DNA of 34,131 bases from Ferruginibacter sp. (lineage in GTDB: Bacteria; Bacteroidota; Bacteroidia; Chitinophagales; Chitinophagaceae). The number at the start of each line of letters is the position of its first letter. The stretch's first letter is position 1. Below, in pieces: positions 15,332 through 24,148 of the stretch. The position numbers were made by a program, and so were the translations under genes. The notes under the pieces were generated by a model that made no database searches, was not told where the DNA came from, and was given only the letters and a program-made list of their open reading frames with translations. The stretch is taken from the NCBI GenBank assembly GCA_025352625.1, contig JANXSR010000286.1, positions 1-34,131 of the forward strand. The letters run 5' to 3'.

Positions 15332-15832
15332 ATGCAACCATTTATCACAATTTCATTTCTATTTGTTTTTTCATTTTCTGCAAAAAGTCAGTCTAAATTA
15401 GATACGTCTAAATATGCAATTTTCCAATTTGACAGAAATATTCCAGTAACTTTTAGCAAAGTCTGTAGAACTACAGTATTAACGCCTGATGAAATTAATA
15501 AAGCAGAACAAGTTCTAATCAAATGCATTTCGAATTACAATATTCAGCAGCAAAAATATTCAACCAAAGCAAAAAAATCATACCCAGATATTGATCAAAA
15601 CCAATTTTTTATTGACTTATCAAAATATAAAAGACAATATCTCACAGTCATAAATGAAAAAGGAGAAAAAGAAATTTGGATAAATTGTTTTCGCCCGTGG
15701 AATAATTCTGGGTTTAATTACTGGCGTAAAAAAATTGTGAGAGTAAATGACGGAGGAAACTATTTTTTTAATGTTATTATAAATCTGGCAAAGAATAAAT
15801 ATTATAAGTTTAGTGCAAATGGAATTGGTTGA
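15332..15832 (+). CDS. Small secreted protein, unknown function
   Basis: From ATG 15332 the product is 166 residues with a signal peptide (MQPFITISFLFVFSFSAKSQ). An in-frame TTG at 15257 would add 25 residues and spoil the signal. The mature part has conserved-looking LTPDEINKAEQVLIKCI and YKRQYLTVINEKGEKEIWINCFRPW, and a final VRVNDGGNYFFNVIINLAKNKYYKFSANG. Similar small secreted proteins are common in Bacteroidota. I know of no function. Two Cys in the mature protein (about residues 44 and 64) and one in INCF could allow a disulfide. It is probably single. Confidence 0.65.
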   Translation: MQPFITISFLFVFSFSAKSQSKLDTSKYAIFQFDRNIPVTFSKVCRTTVLTPDEINKAEQVLIKCISNYNIQQQKYSTKAKKSYPDIDQNQFFIDLSKYKRQYLTVINEKGEKEIWINCFRPWNNSGFNYWRKKIVRVNDGGNYFFNVIINLAKNKYYKFSANGIG

Positions 15833-15941
15833 TCACAATTAATATTGAGTTTTTTACTAATAGGGTTATACTATTATTAGTATATCAACAAAAATAAAAT
15901 CCAACTTTATCTTCCATAGAAGTATATCAAAAAATCTTACA

Positions 15942-18900
15942 TCACTTCACTCCCGGATACTTCGCCTCCCCTTTTGCATAAAACCAAATGATGCGGTTCA
16001 TGGCATCATCTTCTCCGCCATCCACTTCATTAAAAACTTCTTCCTGCGATTGAAGCGCATATTTTCTTGCTTTACCCCGTAATCCATTCAGCCCTTTGTT
16101 CATCTCATTCAGTGGAATATTATTAGGAAGATAAGTGTAGGCGGTGGTATTCTTTTTTCCAAAAAAGCAGTCTGTCATCAGCCTTGCTGTTCCATCCATA
16201 ATATTCATTGGTGGCAACCCCAGTATTTGTTCAATTGTTCTCAACATAGAGGTTTGGTTGTAGTTGGAAGTAACGAGCTTGCCTGTACTGTAAGGGCTTA
16301 CTGTTAAGCCAATAGTTCTGTAGGCAGAGATATGATCCCAGCCACTTTGTGAATCATCCTGTGTTATAAAAATTACTGTTGAATCCCAGAATTTGCTTTT
16401 GGTGACCATATCAACAATGCGACCAACGGCAAGATCGTTATCAGCAACCATGGCATTGGGCGTAGGAAAATCAGGTGACGTGCCTGCACTGTGATCATTG
16501 GGCAATGATAACACCATCAGGTTGGGAATATTTCCTGACTGCTCAAATCCTTTCCATTCCTGAATAAAAATATCGGCCCGCTGCTGGTCGGTAAAATTAA
16601 TATTATCACAATCGGGGTAAGTAGGGTGAATAACAGGACGTATCCTTGCAATGGTAGTTCCGTTTTGCCAGTCTGGTTGTTTGCCCGCAGTATATTTTGC
16701 GTAAATATCTGCCCATTTTAATTTGGTATCGTACTCCGTTTTACAAGCCTCGCCATAAACACGAACCGTCTTGCCATGATCCAAAGCATGATTCCAGATA
16801 AAACCACTTTTATTATACACCAATGCATCTTCCTGGCGGTGAGGATAACTCCTGAACCATGCCCTCACATTCTTTTCCACATAATCTGATACCATGCCTG
16901 CATCTGTCCACTGGTGGCCTTCTGCGGATGATTTACCCGATGCATAATAATCATCCATCCATCCGTATTTTTTTGCAAGTGCGTGCATATTGGGCGTAAT
17001 GTTTTCTCCAAATATACAAAGAGCACTATCATTTTTACCTGCTGGCATATCGCCAAAAACCTGGTCGTAAGTCTTGTTTTCTTTGATGATGTAAATAACA
17101 TGCTTAAACACAGAAGGCTCACCAAGGCGTTCCGGAACTGGTACAGGTGCAATGCCTTCCCGTGCAGGTAACAGCAATTGTTCTGTTCTGTTTAGCAAAT
17201 TTAATTGGGCTACTTTCTGTGTATATTTTTCAAGTGAATTTTTATCAGGAACAGGTATGATACTTACCGAAGCAAGCTGATTGTGTATCGATCCTGCCTG
17301 CTTTGTTTGGTCAATTACATTGGCACCATCAGATTCGATGTTAGCCACTACCAGTAAATCTTTCACCAACTTCAATCCGCCGGGATAGGCCTCTGTTGGA
17401 ATGTAGCCTGTTACCTGCGATTTACCCTTTCCAGATGCGGATGCATTCTCTCCCAGTGCAACCACCGCTATTGCATTGTCAAATCCATTGGCCACATATA
17501 AAATGGAATTATCTGCGTTTAATTCCAATGCATTGGGAGTGCTCCCCTGTAAACTGTTTTTGCCTTTTAGCAATCCAACGTCAATTGTTTCTGAAACAGT
17601 ATTTGTTGTTGTATTGATAACAGTAATAGCATCGCTTGAACCATTGGCTACATAAATAAATTTTCCGTCGCCGGAAGCTTTTACAGCATTGGGGTGTAAC
17701 CCTGTATTTATTTCCTGCAGGGTTTTTCCATTACCAGCATTAAAAACAGTAACTGTTCCGCCGACAGTTGCACCCGTTAGGGGATCGGTATACGCAAGTC
17801 CCCAGGGAACGCCGGCTCTTTCTTTCAGGCTATCTTTTACCGATCCACCTGCCCAGTTACTTACATAAATTTTGTTGTTTGCTATGGCAATACCATAAGG
17901 TGCCACACCGGTTGCTACACTCCAAACAATGCTCCTGTCACTCCACTTTATTTTTACTAATTCGTTATTGCCATTGAGTACTACATAAAGAAAGCGGTTT
18001 CCTTTTTCAACTACTGTTTCAATTTCATTTGGCAATGCATTGTCTGCGGGTGCTTTTGCCTGGATAGGAATAGCTGCTACATTTGTAAATCCATTATCCC
18101 ATTCTGCAATCATTAAAGCGGCATTGCCATCGTAAGTATTTGCGGCACTCCATACAATCCATGTTTTGCCCTTATCAACAAAAGAACGGATACCTGAATA
18201 AGTACTCATGTAATTTTTATACAATGGCATATCTGAAAAACTCCAACGGCTGATTTCTTTTTTTGATACTGCATCCAATACCATCACCCCATACCTGTCT
18301 TCAATAACAAGCTTTCCATCTGCTGATAAAATGGCGGCATCCAGTGCATGGTTTTCCAACTGTGGATTTCCAAAACGAACTACTTCTCCAGCACTTTTTA
18401 ATATCCGGTTAAAAGGCATCAGCCTTACCGAATCATTTCTCCTAATTAGAAAATCTGACAGAGCTGCAATATGATCTGTATTGAGGTAATCTACTTTTAG
18501 CTTCATCATTTCTCTCCATGCATTGGTATTGTCGGGGCAGCCATAAAAACGAATTGGCTTTTCCAAATGATGTGCATTGTTTACCAGCGCCAGAACAATA
18601 CGACTGGCAGAATCAGGCATATTGCCACTGCCTCTCCAACGGGTATAGCTTGAAAAGTCATCACTCAGCAACGCTATTTTTAATAAAGCAGCCTTGCTGT
18701 ATTCCACAGCTGCATTACCATCAAACCAGATAAATGGAGGATAACCTGCGTACAATTTTTGATGAGGTCTGTTGCCCGTAATAACAATGCGAACAGTTTT
18801 GTTTTGGGTAATGGCAGGATATTTTTTAAGCAACTCTACCAACGCTTCCAATGTATGAATACTATCTGTTTTTATATCAATCAGCAATTGTAATTTAAAA

Positions 18901-19208
18901 CTGCTGTCTTTATAAACATTACCACCATTTCTTTCAATGGCTTGTAACAGCGGCAGAAGATACAGATGTTCTAAAGTGTTGTTCTCTGTTACATCCGCCG
19001 AGTCGTGTGCTACCAGCAATAGGCCTTTTCGTAAATGAATGTCGGCTTCGATAGAACCAAACTGTTCATTGTATGCCTGGTAAAAAGGAGTATGCTGTAA
19101 ATAATCGTTGTGAGAATGAGCATTGGCTGTGGTGTACACTTTTTGACCGAACAATGTACTATTATATGAACAACAAAAAATGCATAAAAAAAATGTAACT
19201 ACTTTCAT
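15942..19208 (-). CDS. Secreted three-domain protein: PI-PLC/GDPD-like + YncE-like beta-propeller + AcpA-like phosphoesterase
   Basis: From ATG 19208 the product has 1088 residues; ATG 19232 would add eight residues before the signal peptide (MKVVTFFLCIFCCSYN). Residues ~30-270 are PI-PLC/GDPD-like with HSHNDY (31-36), EADIHL (54-59) and AHDS (67-70), the catalytic His/Glu/Asp set. Residues ~275-690 form a beta-propeller with YVTN-type repeats such as FIYVANGSSDAITVINTTT and ILYVANGFDNAIAVV. Residues ~700-1070 are an AcpA/phospholipase C-like phosphoesterase with IIKENKTYDQVFGD, GKSSAEGHQW and FITQDDSQSGWDH, supplying Glu/Asn, Ser and Asp-Asp metal ligands. The last two domains match known YncE/alkaline-phosphatase fusions. 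Together it may take phosphodiesters down to phosphate outside the cytoplasm. Confidence 0.85.
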   Translation of the reverse strand: MKVVTFFLCIFCCSYNSTLFGQKVYTTANAHSHNDYLQHTPFYQAYNEQFGSIEADIHLRKGLLLVAHDSADVTENNTLEHLYLLPLLQAIERNGGNVYKDSSFKLQLLIDIKTDSIHTLEALVELLKKYPAITQNKTVRIVITGNRPHQKLYAGYPPFIWFDGNAAVEYSKAALLKIALLSDDFSSYTRWRGSGNMPDSASRIVLALVNNAHHLEKPIRFYGCPDNTNAWREMMKLKVDYLNTDHIAALSDFLIRRNDSVRLMPFNRILKSAGEVVRFGNPQLENHALDAAILSADGKLVIEDRYGVMVLDAVSKKEISRWSFSDMPLYKNYMSTYSGIRSFVDKGKTWIVWSAANTYDGNAALMIAEWDNGFTNVAAIPIQAKAPADNALPNEIETVVEKGNRFLYVVLNGNNELVKIKWSDRSIVWSVATGVAPYGIAIANNKIYVSNWAGGSVKDSLKERAGVPWGLAYTDPLTGATVGGTVTVFNAGNGKTLQEINTGLHPNAVKASGDGKFIYVANGSSDAITVINTTTNTVSETIDVGLLKGKNSLQGSTPNALELNADNSILYVANGFDNAIAVVALGENASASGKGKSQVTGYIPTEAYPGGLKLVKDLLVVANIESDGANVIDQTKQAGSIHNQLASVSIIPVPDKNSLEKYTQKVAQLNLLNRTEQLLLPAREGIAPVPVPERLGEPSVFKHVIYIIKENKTYDQVFGDMPAGKNDSALCIFGENITPNMHALAKKYGWMDDYYASGKSSAEGHQWTDAGMVSDYVEKNVRAWFRSYPHRQEDALVYNKSGFIWNHALDHGKTVRVYGEACKTEYDTKLKWADIYAKYTAGKQPDWQNGTTIARIRPVIHPTYPDCDNINFTDQQRADIFIQEWKGFEQSGNIPNLMVLSLPNDHSAGTSPDFPTPNAMVADNDLAVGRIVDMVTKSKFWDSTVIFITQDDSQSGWDHISAYRTIGLTVSPYSTGKLVTSNYNQTSMLRTIEQILGLPPMNIMDGTARLMTDCFFGKKNTTAYTYLPNNIPLNEMNKGLNGLRGKARKYALQSQEEVFNEVDGGEDDAMNRIIWFYAKGEAKYPGVK

Positions 19209-19367
19209 AAGAATGCTTAAAGAATAATTCATTCAAATTAGTGAACATTTATGACTCGCCGAGATTTGTGATTTTAATTCTTTATTATTTTTCTCAGGCC
19301 TGCACAATAGTTTAATTTGTTGGGTTGTATCTACTGCAAGCAGGATAATAATTGGGAAGTTTAAAAT

Positions 19368-20300
19368 TTACTGTTGCCCAAGTTTCATGCAGCCCTGGTA
19401 AACACCCGGGGTAATACCTTCTATCTTTTTAAAAATACATACAAAATAATTTACATCCGAAAAGCCACAAAGTGCACTCACATTGGTAATACTTTTTTGT
19501 TGCTCTGCCAGCAATTGCTTAGCCAGTTTAATTCGTTCCTGATTTATGTAATCCAATGGCGTAACCCCAAATTGCTCTTTAAACCACTTAAAAAAATGAT
19601 TGCGGCTCAGGTATGCTTTTCTGCACAGCTCATCAATCAAAATTTTATCTGTAAGATGTTCGTGTATAAAATGAATCACATACTGCAGCCTGGTTTTATT
19701 TCCACTATGGGTAATTTCAGTTTTTACCTGTTGCAGGTGCTGGCTTTGCACCAGGCGTATCAGCAGTTCCTTTAAATTAAGGTCGGCATAAATATTCTTA
19801 GTAGTATCGTAACTGTTGCATACCCGTATCAATTTATTTATCAACTCACTAACTTCATTGTCATTATCAAAATGATATTGATTAAACTGCAAATTCCATT
19901 CATGAGTTTCCTCTTTATCATTGTAAAAACTATTGAGGTAGTTAAGTGTATTGGCAATATAAGCGGCATCTACAGCAAGAGCAATACATTGAGAAGGTGT
20001 TTCGACAGATGCTTCCGGAAAATCTATCACCATAGTTTGATTGGCGGGCACTATCACTGTTTCGCCGGGCAAGTAATCAAAAGCAGGATCATCAAATAAA
20101 TGCATCACTTTTTTGCCTCTTATCATACTCGTAATAACAAAATCACTAAAAGTTAATGGCACCCTGTAAGCCTGCTGATAACTTTCAAAAACATTCAGTT
20201 CGCAATTGTTGAGATTAAAAATACGGCGGTTCTCTACCAGTGTTTGCAGGTATTTTGGATGAGTAAGATCAATATGCTGTAAGCTGTTTTTACTTCGCAT
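19368..20300 (-). CDS. AraC family transcriptional regulator
   Basis: The 310-residue protein has an N-terminal AraC_N/cupin-like sensing domain (about 15-175, with YLPGETVIVPANQTMVIDFPEA). A C-terminal double helix-turn-helix (about 205-305) contains LIDELCRKAYLSRNHFFKWFKEQFGVTPLDYINQERI and the typical second helix SALCGFSDVNYFVCIFKKIEGITPG. It is divergent from the aldehyde dehydrogenase-DUF779 pair and the 150-bp spacer has paired sites suited to AraC proteins, so it most likely activates that pair in response to an aldehyde or alcohol, and may control its own gene. The ligand is unknown. The start at 20300 gives a normal length. Confidence 0.9.
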   Translation of the reverse strand: MRSKNSLQHIDLTHPKYLQTLVENRRIFNLNNCELNVFESYQQAYRVPLTFSDFVITSMIRGKKVMHLFDDPAFDYLPGETVIVPANQTMVIDFPEASVETPSQCIALAVDAAYIANTLNYLNSFYNDKEETHEWNLQFNQYHFDNDNEVSELINKLIRVCNSYDTTKNIYADLNLKELLIRLVQSQHLQQVKTEITHSGNKTRLQYVIHFIHEHLTDKILIDELCRKAYLSRNHFFKWFKEQFGVTPLDYINQERIKLAKQLLAEQQKSITNVSALCGFSDVNYFVCIFKKIEGITPGVYQGCMKLGQQ

Positions 20301-20356
20301 GCGCCAATCGTTTGGTGGTAAGTTAGTACCCTTTGTATCAATGACAAAATGATAGG

Positions 20357-20386
20357 TACAATTGTGCTATACAAAAATACAATTGT
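20357..20386. promoter_or_regulatory. Probable AraC-type operator, two sites 21 bp apart
   Basis: TACAATTGT occurs at 20357-20365 and again at 20378-20386, a 21-bp step that puts both sites on one face of the helix, as for AraC half-sites. The second copy ends 7 bp before a TTTG at 20394-20397. CTATACAA and TTGTATAG also form an inverted pair (20368-20375 and 20383-20390). Confidence 0.6.
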
Positions 20387-20405
20387 ATAGTTCTTTGTTA
20401 TCAAA
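20372..20405 (-). promoter_or_regulatory. Candidate promoter of the araC-type gene
   Basis: On the minus strand, TTTG (20405-20402) and TATTTTTG (20379-20372) are 22 bp apart. The second operator site (20378-20386) overlaps the -7 element and spacer, so the regulator could repress its own transcription. Confidence 0.45.
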
Positions 20406-20424
20406 AAAAACCAAATTAGTGTTT
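20394..20424 (+). promoter_or_regulatory. Candidate activator-dependent promoter of the aldehyde dehydrogenase
   Basis: TTTG at 20394-20397 and the imperfect -7 TAGTGTTT at 20417-20424 are 19 bp apart, with the operator directly upstream. A weak -7 next to a bound activator would fit regulated expression. The -7 mismatch makes this tentative. Confidence 0.35.
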
Positions 20425-20450
20425 TAATTAACGATAAAAACGCTTCCATT

Positions 20451-21983
20451 ATGAGTACAACAACTGCCGAAGCCCCGGCATCCAATGTGGCTACACGTCC
20501 CCATTTTAAAGATAAATATGAGCATTACATTGGAGGTAAATGGGTGGCTCCATCCAGTGGCGAATATTTTGACAACTCCTCTCCTTTAGATGGTAAAGTA
20601 TTTACAAAAGCTGCCCGTGGCAATGCTAAAGATGTTGAGCTTGCCATTGATGCTGCCCATACAGCTTTTGCAACCTGGGGAAAAAGTGCTGCTACCTACC
20701 GGAGTAATTTGTTAATTAAAATTGCCCAGGTTATTGAGGATAATCTTGAATACCTGGCAATTGTAGAAACTATTGACAATGGCAAAGCCATTCGTGAAAC
20801 AAGGCTGGCCGATTTGCCGCTGGTGATTGATCACTTTCGTTATTTTGCAGGTGTAATCCGTGCTGATGAAGGCAGCATGAGTGAACATGATGAAGATACC
20901 GTTTGCCTGAATGTTCACGAACCCATTGGTGTGGTGGGTCAAATTATTCCATGGAATTTTCCCCTATTAATGGCTACCTGGAAAGTAGCACCTGCACTCG
21001 CAGCAGGTTGTTGTGTGGTGGTAAAACCTGCAGAGCAAACACCCACCAGCATCATGTGCCTGATGGAATTAATCGGCGATCTGTTACCACCCGGCGTATT
21101 AAATATAGTAACAGGCTTTGGACCAGAAGCAGGTAAGCCGCTGGCAAGTTCTCCCCGCATCAACAAAGTTTCATTTACTGGAGAAACCACCACTGGTCGC
21201 CTGATTATGCAATATGCTTCTGAAAATTTAATTCCTGTTACCATGGAGTTGGGTGGTAAAAGTCCTAATGTATTTTTTGAGAGTGTAGCACAGGAAGACG
21301 ATGCATTTTTTGACAAAGCTGTTGAAGGCGCTGTAATGTTTGCACTTAACCAGGGAGAAGTTTGCACCTGCCCAAGCCGCATATTGGTTCATGAAAATAT
21401 CTATGACAAATTCATGTCGAAAGTAATCCAGCGTACGCAAGCCATCAAGCTGGGTAACCCACTGGCTGCGGATACCATGATGGGTGCGCAGGCATCAGAA
21501 GACCAGTACAACAAAATTTTAAGTTACCTCGATATTGGTAAGCAGGAAGGGGCGGAAGTATTGTGTGGTGGAGAAGCCTTTCACCAAAACAGCGGACTGG
21601 AACATGGTTTTTATATTAAGCCAACCATTTTTAAAGGGCATAATAAAATGCGTATTTTTCAGGAAGAGATTTTTGGACCTGTTGTATCTGTTACCACTTT
21701 TAAAACAACTGAAGAAGCCATTGCTATTGCCAATGATACTTTGTATGGTTTGGGCGCCGGTGTATGGACAAGAGACGCACATGAATTGTACCAGGTACCA
21801 AGGGCTATTAAAGCCGGTCGTGTTTGGGTAAATTGTTATCATGCATATCCTGCCCATGCACCATTTGGTGGTTATAAAAAATCTGGTTTTGGCAGAGAGA
21901 ATCATTTAATGATGTTGAACCATTACAGGCAAACAAAAAATATGCTGATCAGTTACAACAAAAACAAACTCGGCTTTTTTTAA
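20451..21983 (+). CDS. NAD-dependent aldehyde dehydrogenase (ExaC/AcoD-like)
   Basis: The 510-residue enzyme is a full-length aldehyde dehydrogenase. It has the cofactor motif [14 protein letters not shown] (165-178), KPAEQTP (192-198), [10 protein letters not shown], the general base Glu266 in [10 protein letters not shown] and the nucleophile Cys305 in [14 protein letters not shown]. The C-terminal [14 protein letters not shown] is intact. It closely resembles the group that oxidises acetaldehyde and similar short aldehydes. Genes of this group are often paired with DUF779, as here. It would act in the cytoplasm, detoxifying or using aldehydes under AraC control. The exact substrate is inferred. 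Confidence 0.95.
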   Translation: MSTTTAEAPASNVATRPHFKDKYEHYIGGKWVAPSSGEYFDNSSPLDGKVFTKAARGNAKDVELAIDAAHTAFATWGKSAATYRSNLLIKIAQVIEDNLEYLAIVETIDNGKAIRETRLADLPLVIDHFRYFAGVIRADEGSMSEHDEDTVCLNVHEPIGVVGQIIPWNFPLLMATWKVAPALAAGCCVVVKPAEQTPTSIMCLMELIGDLLPPGVLNIVTGFGPEAGKPLASSPRINKVSFTGETTTGRLIMQYASENLIPVTMELGGKSPNVFFESVAQEDDAFFDKAVEGAVMFALNQGEVCTCPSRILVHENIYDKFMSKVIQRTQAIKLGNPLAADTMMGAQASEDQYNKILSYLDIGKQEGAEVLCGGEAFHQNSGLEHGFYIKPTIFKGHNKMRIFQEEIFGPVVSVTTFKTTEEAIAIANDTLYGLGAGVWTRDAHELYQVPRAIKAGRVWVNCYHAYPAHAPFGGYKKSGFGRENHLMMLNHYRQTKNMLISYNKNKLGFF

Positions 21984-22002
21984 TTGTATTATAAATCCTA
22001 TG

Positions 22003-22043
22003 AATTAAAGGCGGCCGAATTTATCGTCGCCTTTAATTTTTAC
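22003..22043 (+). terminator. Terminator or attenuator between aldehyde dehydrogenase and DUF779 genes
   Basis: AATTAAAGGCG (22003-22013) pairs exactly with CGCCTTTAATT (22028-22038), followed by more T. It ends some 20 bp before the DUF779 start, so it may lower, rather than abolish, expression of the second gene. Confidence 0.65.
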
Positions 22044-22061
22044 TATAAATTTAAAAGCAAC

Positions 22062-22436
22062 ATGGTCCCAAGAATCACAGCTACAGAAAAAGCCCTGAAC
22101 TTAATCGGGCAACTCAAAAAGATACATGGTCCGCTAATGTTTCACCAGAGCGGTGGTTGCTGCGATGGCAGCCAGCCCATGTGTTTTGCTGCAGGTGAAT
22201 TTAAAGTGGGTAACAGTGATGTGTGGATAGGCACCATTAGCGATTGCAAATTTTACATGGGTGCCGACCAGTTTGAATACTGGAAACACACCCAACTCAT
22301 CATGGATGTTACACCAGGCAGGGGCAGCAGCTTTTCGCTGGAAATACCATTGGGTGTCCGTTTTTTTATTCACTCCAAAATGTTTACAAAAGAAGAACTG
22401 GAAGAGTTAGAGCCTTTGAGGAAAATACCGGATTAA
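22062..22436 (+). CDS. DUF779 domain protein
   Basis: The 124-residue protein from ATG 22062 (MVPRITATEKAL) matches DUF779 along its length: GPLMFHQSGGCCDGSQPMCF (23-42), VWIGTISDCKFYMGADQFEYWKHTQLIMDVTPGRGSSFSLE and GVRFFIHSKMFT. His28, Cys33, Cys34 and Cys41 could bind metal, but that has not been shown to my knowledge. The family repeatedly follows aldehyde dehydrogenase genes, suggesting an accessory or protective role for that enzyme. An upstream in-frame start at 21984 would read through the hairpin and is rejected. It is probably co-regulated with the aldehyde dehydrogenase despite the intervening terminator-like stem. Confidence 0.88.
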   Translation: MVPRITATEKALNLIGQLKKIHGPLMFHQSGGCCDGSQPMCFAAGEFKVGNSDVWIGTISDCKFYMGADQFEYWKHTQLIMDVTPGRGSSFSLEIPLGVRFFIHSKMFTKEELEELEPLRKIPD

Positions 22437-22484
22437 TGGCTGGTAAAAGCTTTTGCAAAACTGCCTTAAAAAGCAATATTTTGC

Positions 22485-22931
22485 TTACTCATCCAACAAT
22501 CGCCTGTGATAATTTACCTGGCCAAGGTGGTAGGTTAAATGCGCCAGCAGGTGAATCAAAAAATATTCGACAGAAGTTTCTTTATCCAAAACCAGCATCG
22601 GGTAATCTTTTCTTAAATCAGCCTCTGTTACCTTGTCCAATGCATTATTAACTACTATAATAGTGTCTTCAATTTTTTTAATCAGCTCCGCTCTGGAAAC
22701 ATCCTTCAGTGAAAATTCAAGCGGTCTGTTTCTTACATATTTTGTGTTACCAAACTCAGCTCCAATATAGGTATTAAGATTGCCTATCAAATGCAAGCAA
22801 AGGTTCCCCGCAGAATTGGTTATCTGCTTATCTGTGCTCCATATGCTGCTCTCCTCTTTATAGGATATTATTTCGGTTTTTAGTTTGTTTAGTTCTCTGT
22901 TGAAGAGTGATTTTAATGTTATAATTAACAT
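22485..22931 (-). CDS. DinB-like (DUF1572) four-helix protein
   Basis: The 148-residue protein is mostly helical. SAGNLCLHLIGNLNTYIGAEFG (about 40-61) and SVEYFLIHLLAHLTYHLGQVNYHRRLL (about 119-145) carry the two or three His expected for the metal site of the DinB/YfiT superfamily. Members act in thiol transfer, hydrolysis or stress responses; the role here is unknown. It runs towards the DUF779 gene, with 48 bp between stops. A TACTTTTG -7-like element lies about 107 bp upstream. Confidence 0.82.
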   Translation of the reverse strand: MLIITLKSLFNRELNKLKTEIISYKEESSIWSTDKQITNSAGNLCLHLIGNLNTYIGAEFGNTKYVRNRPLEFSLKDVSRAELIKKIEDTIIVVNNALDKVTEADLRKDYPMLVLDKETSVEYFLIHLLAHLTYHLGQVNYHRRLLDE

Positions 22932-23037
22932 AGCAAATTTTTAAAAATACAGGTAGATTTATGATGAAGCCGGTTAGCTCAAATTAGTATTTTCTTAATT
23001 ATTGATAGTTGAATTCAACCCCGATTTTATTGCACTA

Positions 23038-23045
23038 CAAAAGTA
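23038..23045 (-). promoter_or_regulatory. TAnnTTTG -7 element, possibly for the DinB-like gene
   Basis: The minus strand reads TACTTTTG followed by TAGTGCA. A TTTG lies at 23075-23072, but the 26-bp spacing is longer than usual, so support is modest. Confidence 0.3.
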
Positions 23046-23154
23046 AATTAAGTGTAGCCAGTCTTACATTGCAAAATATTTCTTATTAAACATTACAAAT
23101 TAAAACAAAAACAGATCACTTGTTTTATTGTATTATTTTGCATTAAAGATTTCA

Positions 23155-23229
23155 GGGCTGTTAGCTCAGTTGGTTTAGAGCATCACGTCGACAACGTGAG
23201 GGTCGCCGGTTCGAGCCCGGCACTGCCCA
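23155..23229 (+). tRNA. tRNA-Val (anticodon GAC)
   Basis: The 75-nt sequence folds as a cloverleaf: acceptor GGGCTGT/ACTGCCC, D-arm GCTC/GAGC, anticodon stem TCACG/CGTGA with loop TCGACAA, variable GGGTC, and T-arm GCCGG-TTCGAGC-CCGGC. The anticodon GAC reads GUC/GUU, so valine. Position 33 is C rather than the near-universal U, and position 5 faces 68 as T against T, an unpaired step. A73 is present but CCA is not encoded. A strong terminator follows 20 bp later. Confidence 0.87.
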
Positions 23230-23248
23230 CTATAGCTTATCAATTTTC

Positions 23249-23279
23249 AAAAAAGCAGATTTTCTAAAATCTGCTTTTT
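23249..23279 (+). terminator. Intrinsic terminator of tRNA-Val
   Basis: AAAAGCAGATTTT and AAAATCTGCTTTT form a long stem around a very short CT centre, ending in a T-run. It lies 20 bp after the tRNA. Confidence 0.85.
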
Positions 23280-23541
23280 CATTATCGTTGGTTAATAAGA
23301 CGCTATTTTTTTACATTTTTTCCAATTTATTAACCAGGCAAAAGCCAAACTAAGCTATCGCTTGCTTTAAACGTTTCCATTATTTTTTATTTAATTCTTC
23401 AACAGTACCAAGTTGTCATTCCTCCTGGAGCTTTACACATACCAAAATCATGCAAACAACTACTTAGCATCATAAATTTTAATCTTCCAAGTTCCTAATT
23501 TGTAATGGTAAATCTTTTTTTCATCCTTAAAAATAGGCATT
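23280..23541. other. Intergenic stretch before the WG-repeat gene
   Basis: No gene, repeat or convincing promoter is seen in these 262 bp, which are AT-rich and lack an open frame of note. Confidence 0.5.
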
Positions 23542-24123
23542 ATGAAAAAGTTAATAATCCTGATATTTATTTTCCCCGTTTTATGCGGCTATGCACAAAA
23601 ATGGGAGAAAAATTACGACTTTGTTGACAACTGTATTTGTGGTATGAGCAAAGTAAAAAAAGACGGCAAAGTAGGTTACGTAAACAAAGAAGGCAAAGAA
23701 ATAATTAAACTGCAATATGACGATGGACTGGCTTTTAATGAAGGATATGCAGCAGTAAAAAAAGAGGCTAAATGGTTGTACTTCGATAGTACAGGCAAAG
23801 CAATTACCGAAGCAGTTTTTGATGATGCCATAAGTTTCAATAATGGATTGGCTGCCGTTTCAAAAAACAATTTGTATGGCTTCATTAACACATCCGGCGA
23901 AGTAGTTATACCATTTGAATTTTCAAATGCCCGGGGTTTTACAGATGGACTTGCCCCTGCCGCTAACGCAAAGGGCTTTTGGGGATATATCGATAAAAAA
24001 GGAACCTGGGTTATAAAACCATCTTATGATTTTACCGATAGTTTTGAAAATGGCGAAGCAAGGGTAATAAAAGGCGAAAAAGTATTCTACATAGACAGGC
24101 AAAACAACATAGTGCATAATTAA
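23542..24123 (+). CDS. Secreted WG-repeat protein
   Basis: The 193-residue protein begins with a signal peptide (MKKLIILIFIFPVLCGYA, then QK). It is made of about four WG-type repeats: KDGKVGYVNKEGKEIIKLQYD, KWLYFDSTGKAITEAVFDD, LYGFINTSGEVVIPFEFSN and FWGYIDKKGTWVIKPSYD, each followed by F.(N/D)G.A.V/A. WG repeats form small beta domains thought to mediate binding. No enzyme domain is attached. It faces a convergent nucleoside hydrolase gene. Confidence 0.85.
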   Translation: MKKLIILIFIFPVLCGYAQKWEKNYDFVDNCICGMSKVKKDGKVGYVNKEGKEIIKLQYDDGLAFNEGYAAVKKEAKWLYFDSTGKAITEAVFDDAISFNNGLAAVSKNNLYGFINTSGEVVIPFEFSNARGFTDGLAPAANAKGFWGYIDKKGTWVIKPSYDFTDSFENGEARVIKGEKVFYIDRQNNIVHN

Positions 24124-24148
24124 TTGGGCATAGCAATAAATTAATTAT
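24116..24148. terminator. AT-only stem-loop between convergent genes
   Basis: ATAATTAATT (24116-24125) pairs exactly with AATTAATTAT (24139-24148), overlapping both stop codons. It could act in both directions, but it is weak because the stem has no G:C pair. Confidence 0.35.

Noticed and set aside
15855..15882. Weak stem TACTAATA / TATTAGTA after the small secreted protein gene
   Set aside because: Eight A/T-rich pairs with one G:C and a 12-base loop; too weak to call a terminator.
20939..21382. 147-codon antisense frame in the aldehyde dehydrogenase gene
   Set aside because: Entirely opposite strongly conserved catalytic-domain codons and without family signature; shadow of the real gene.
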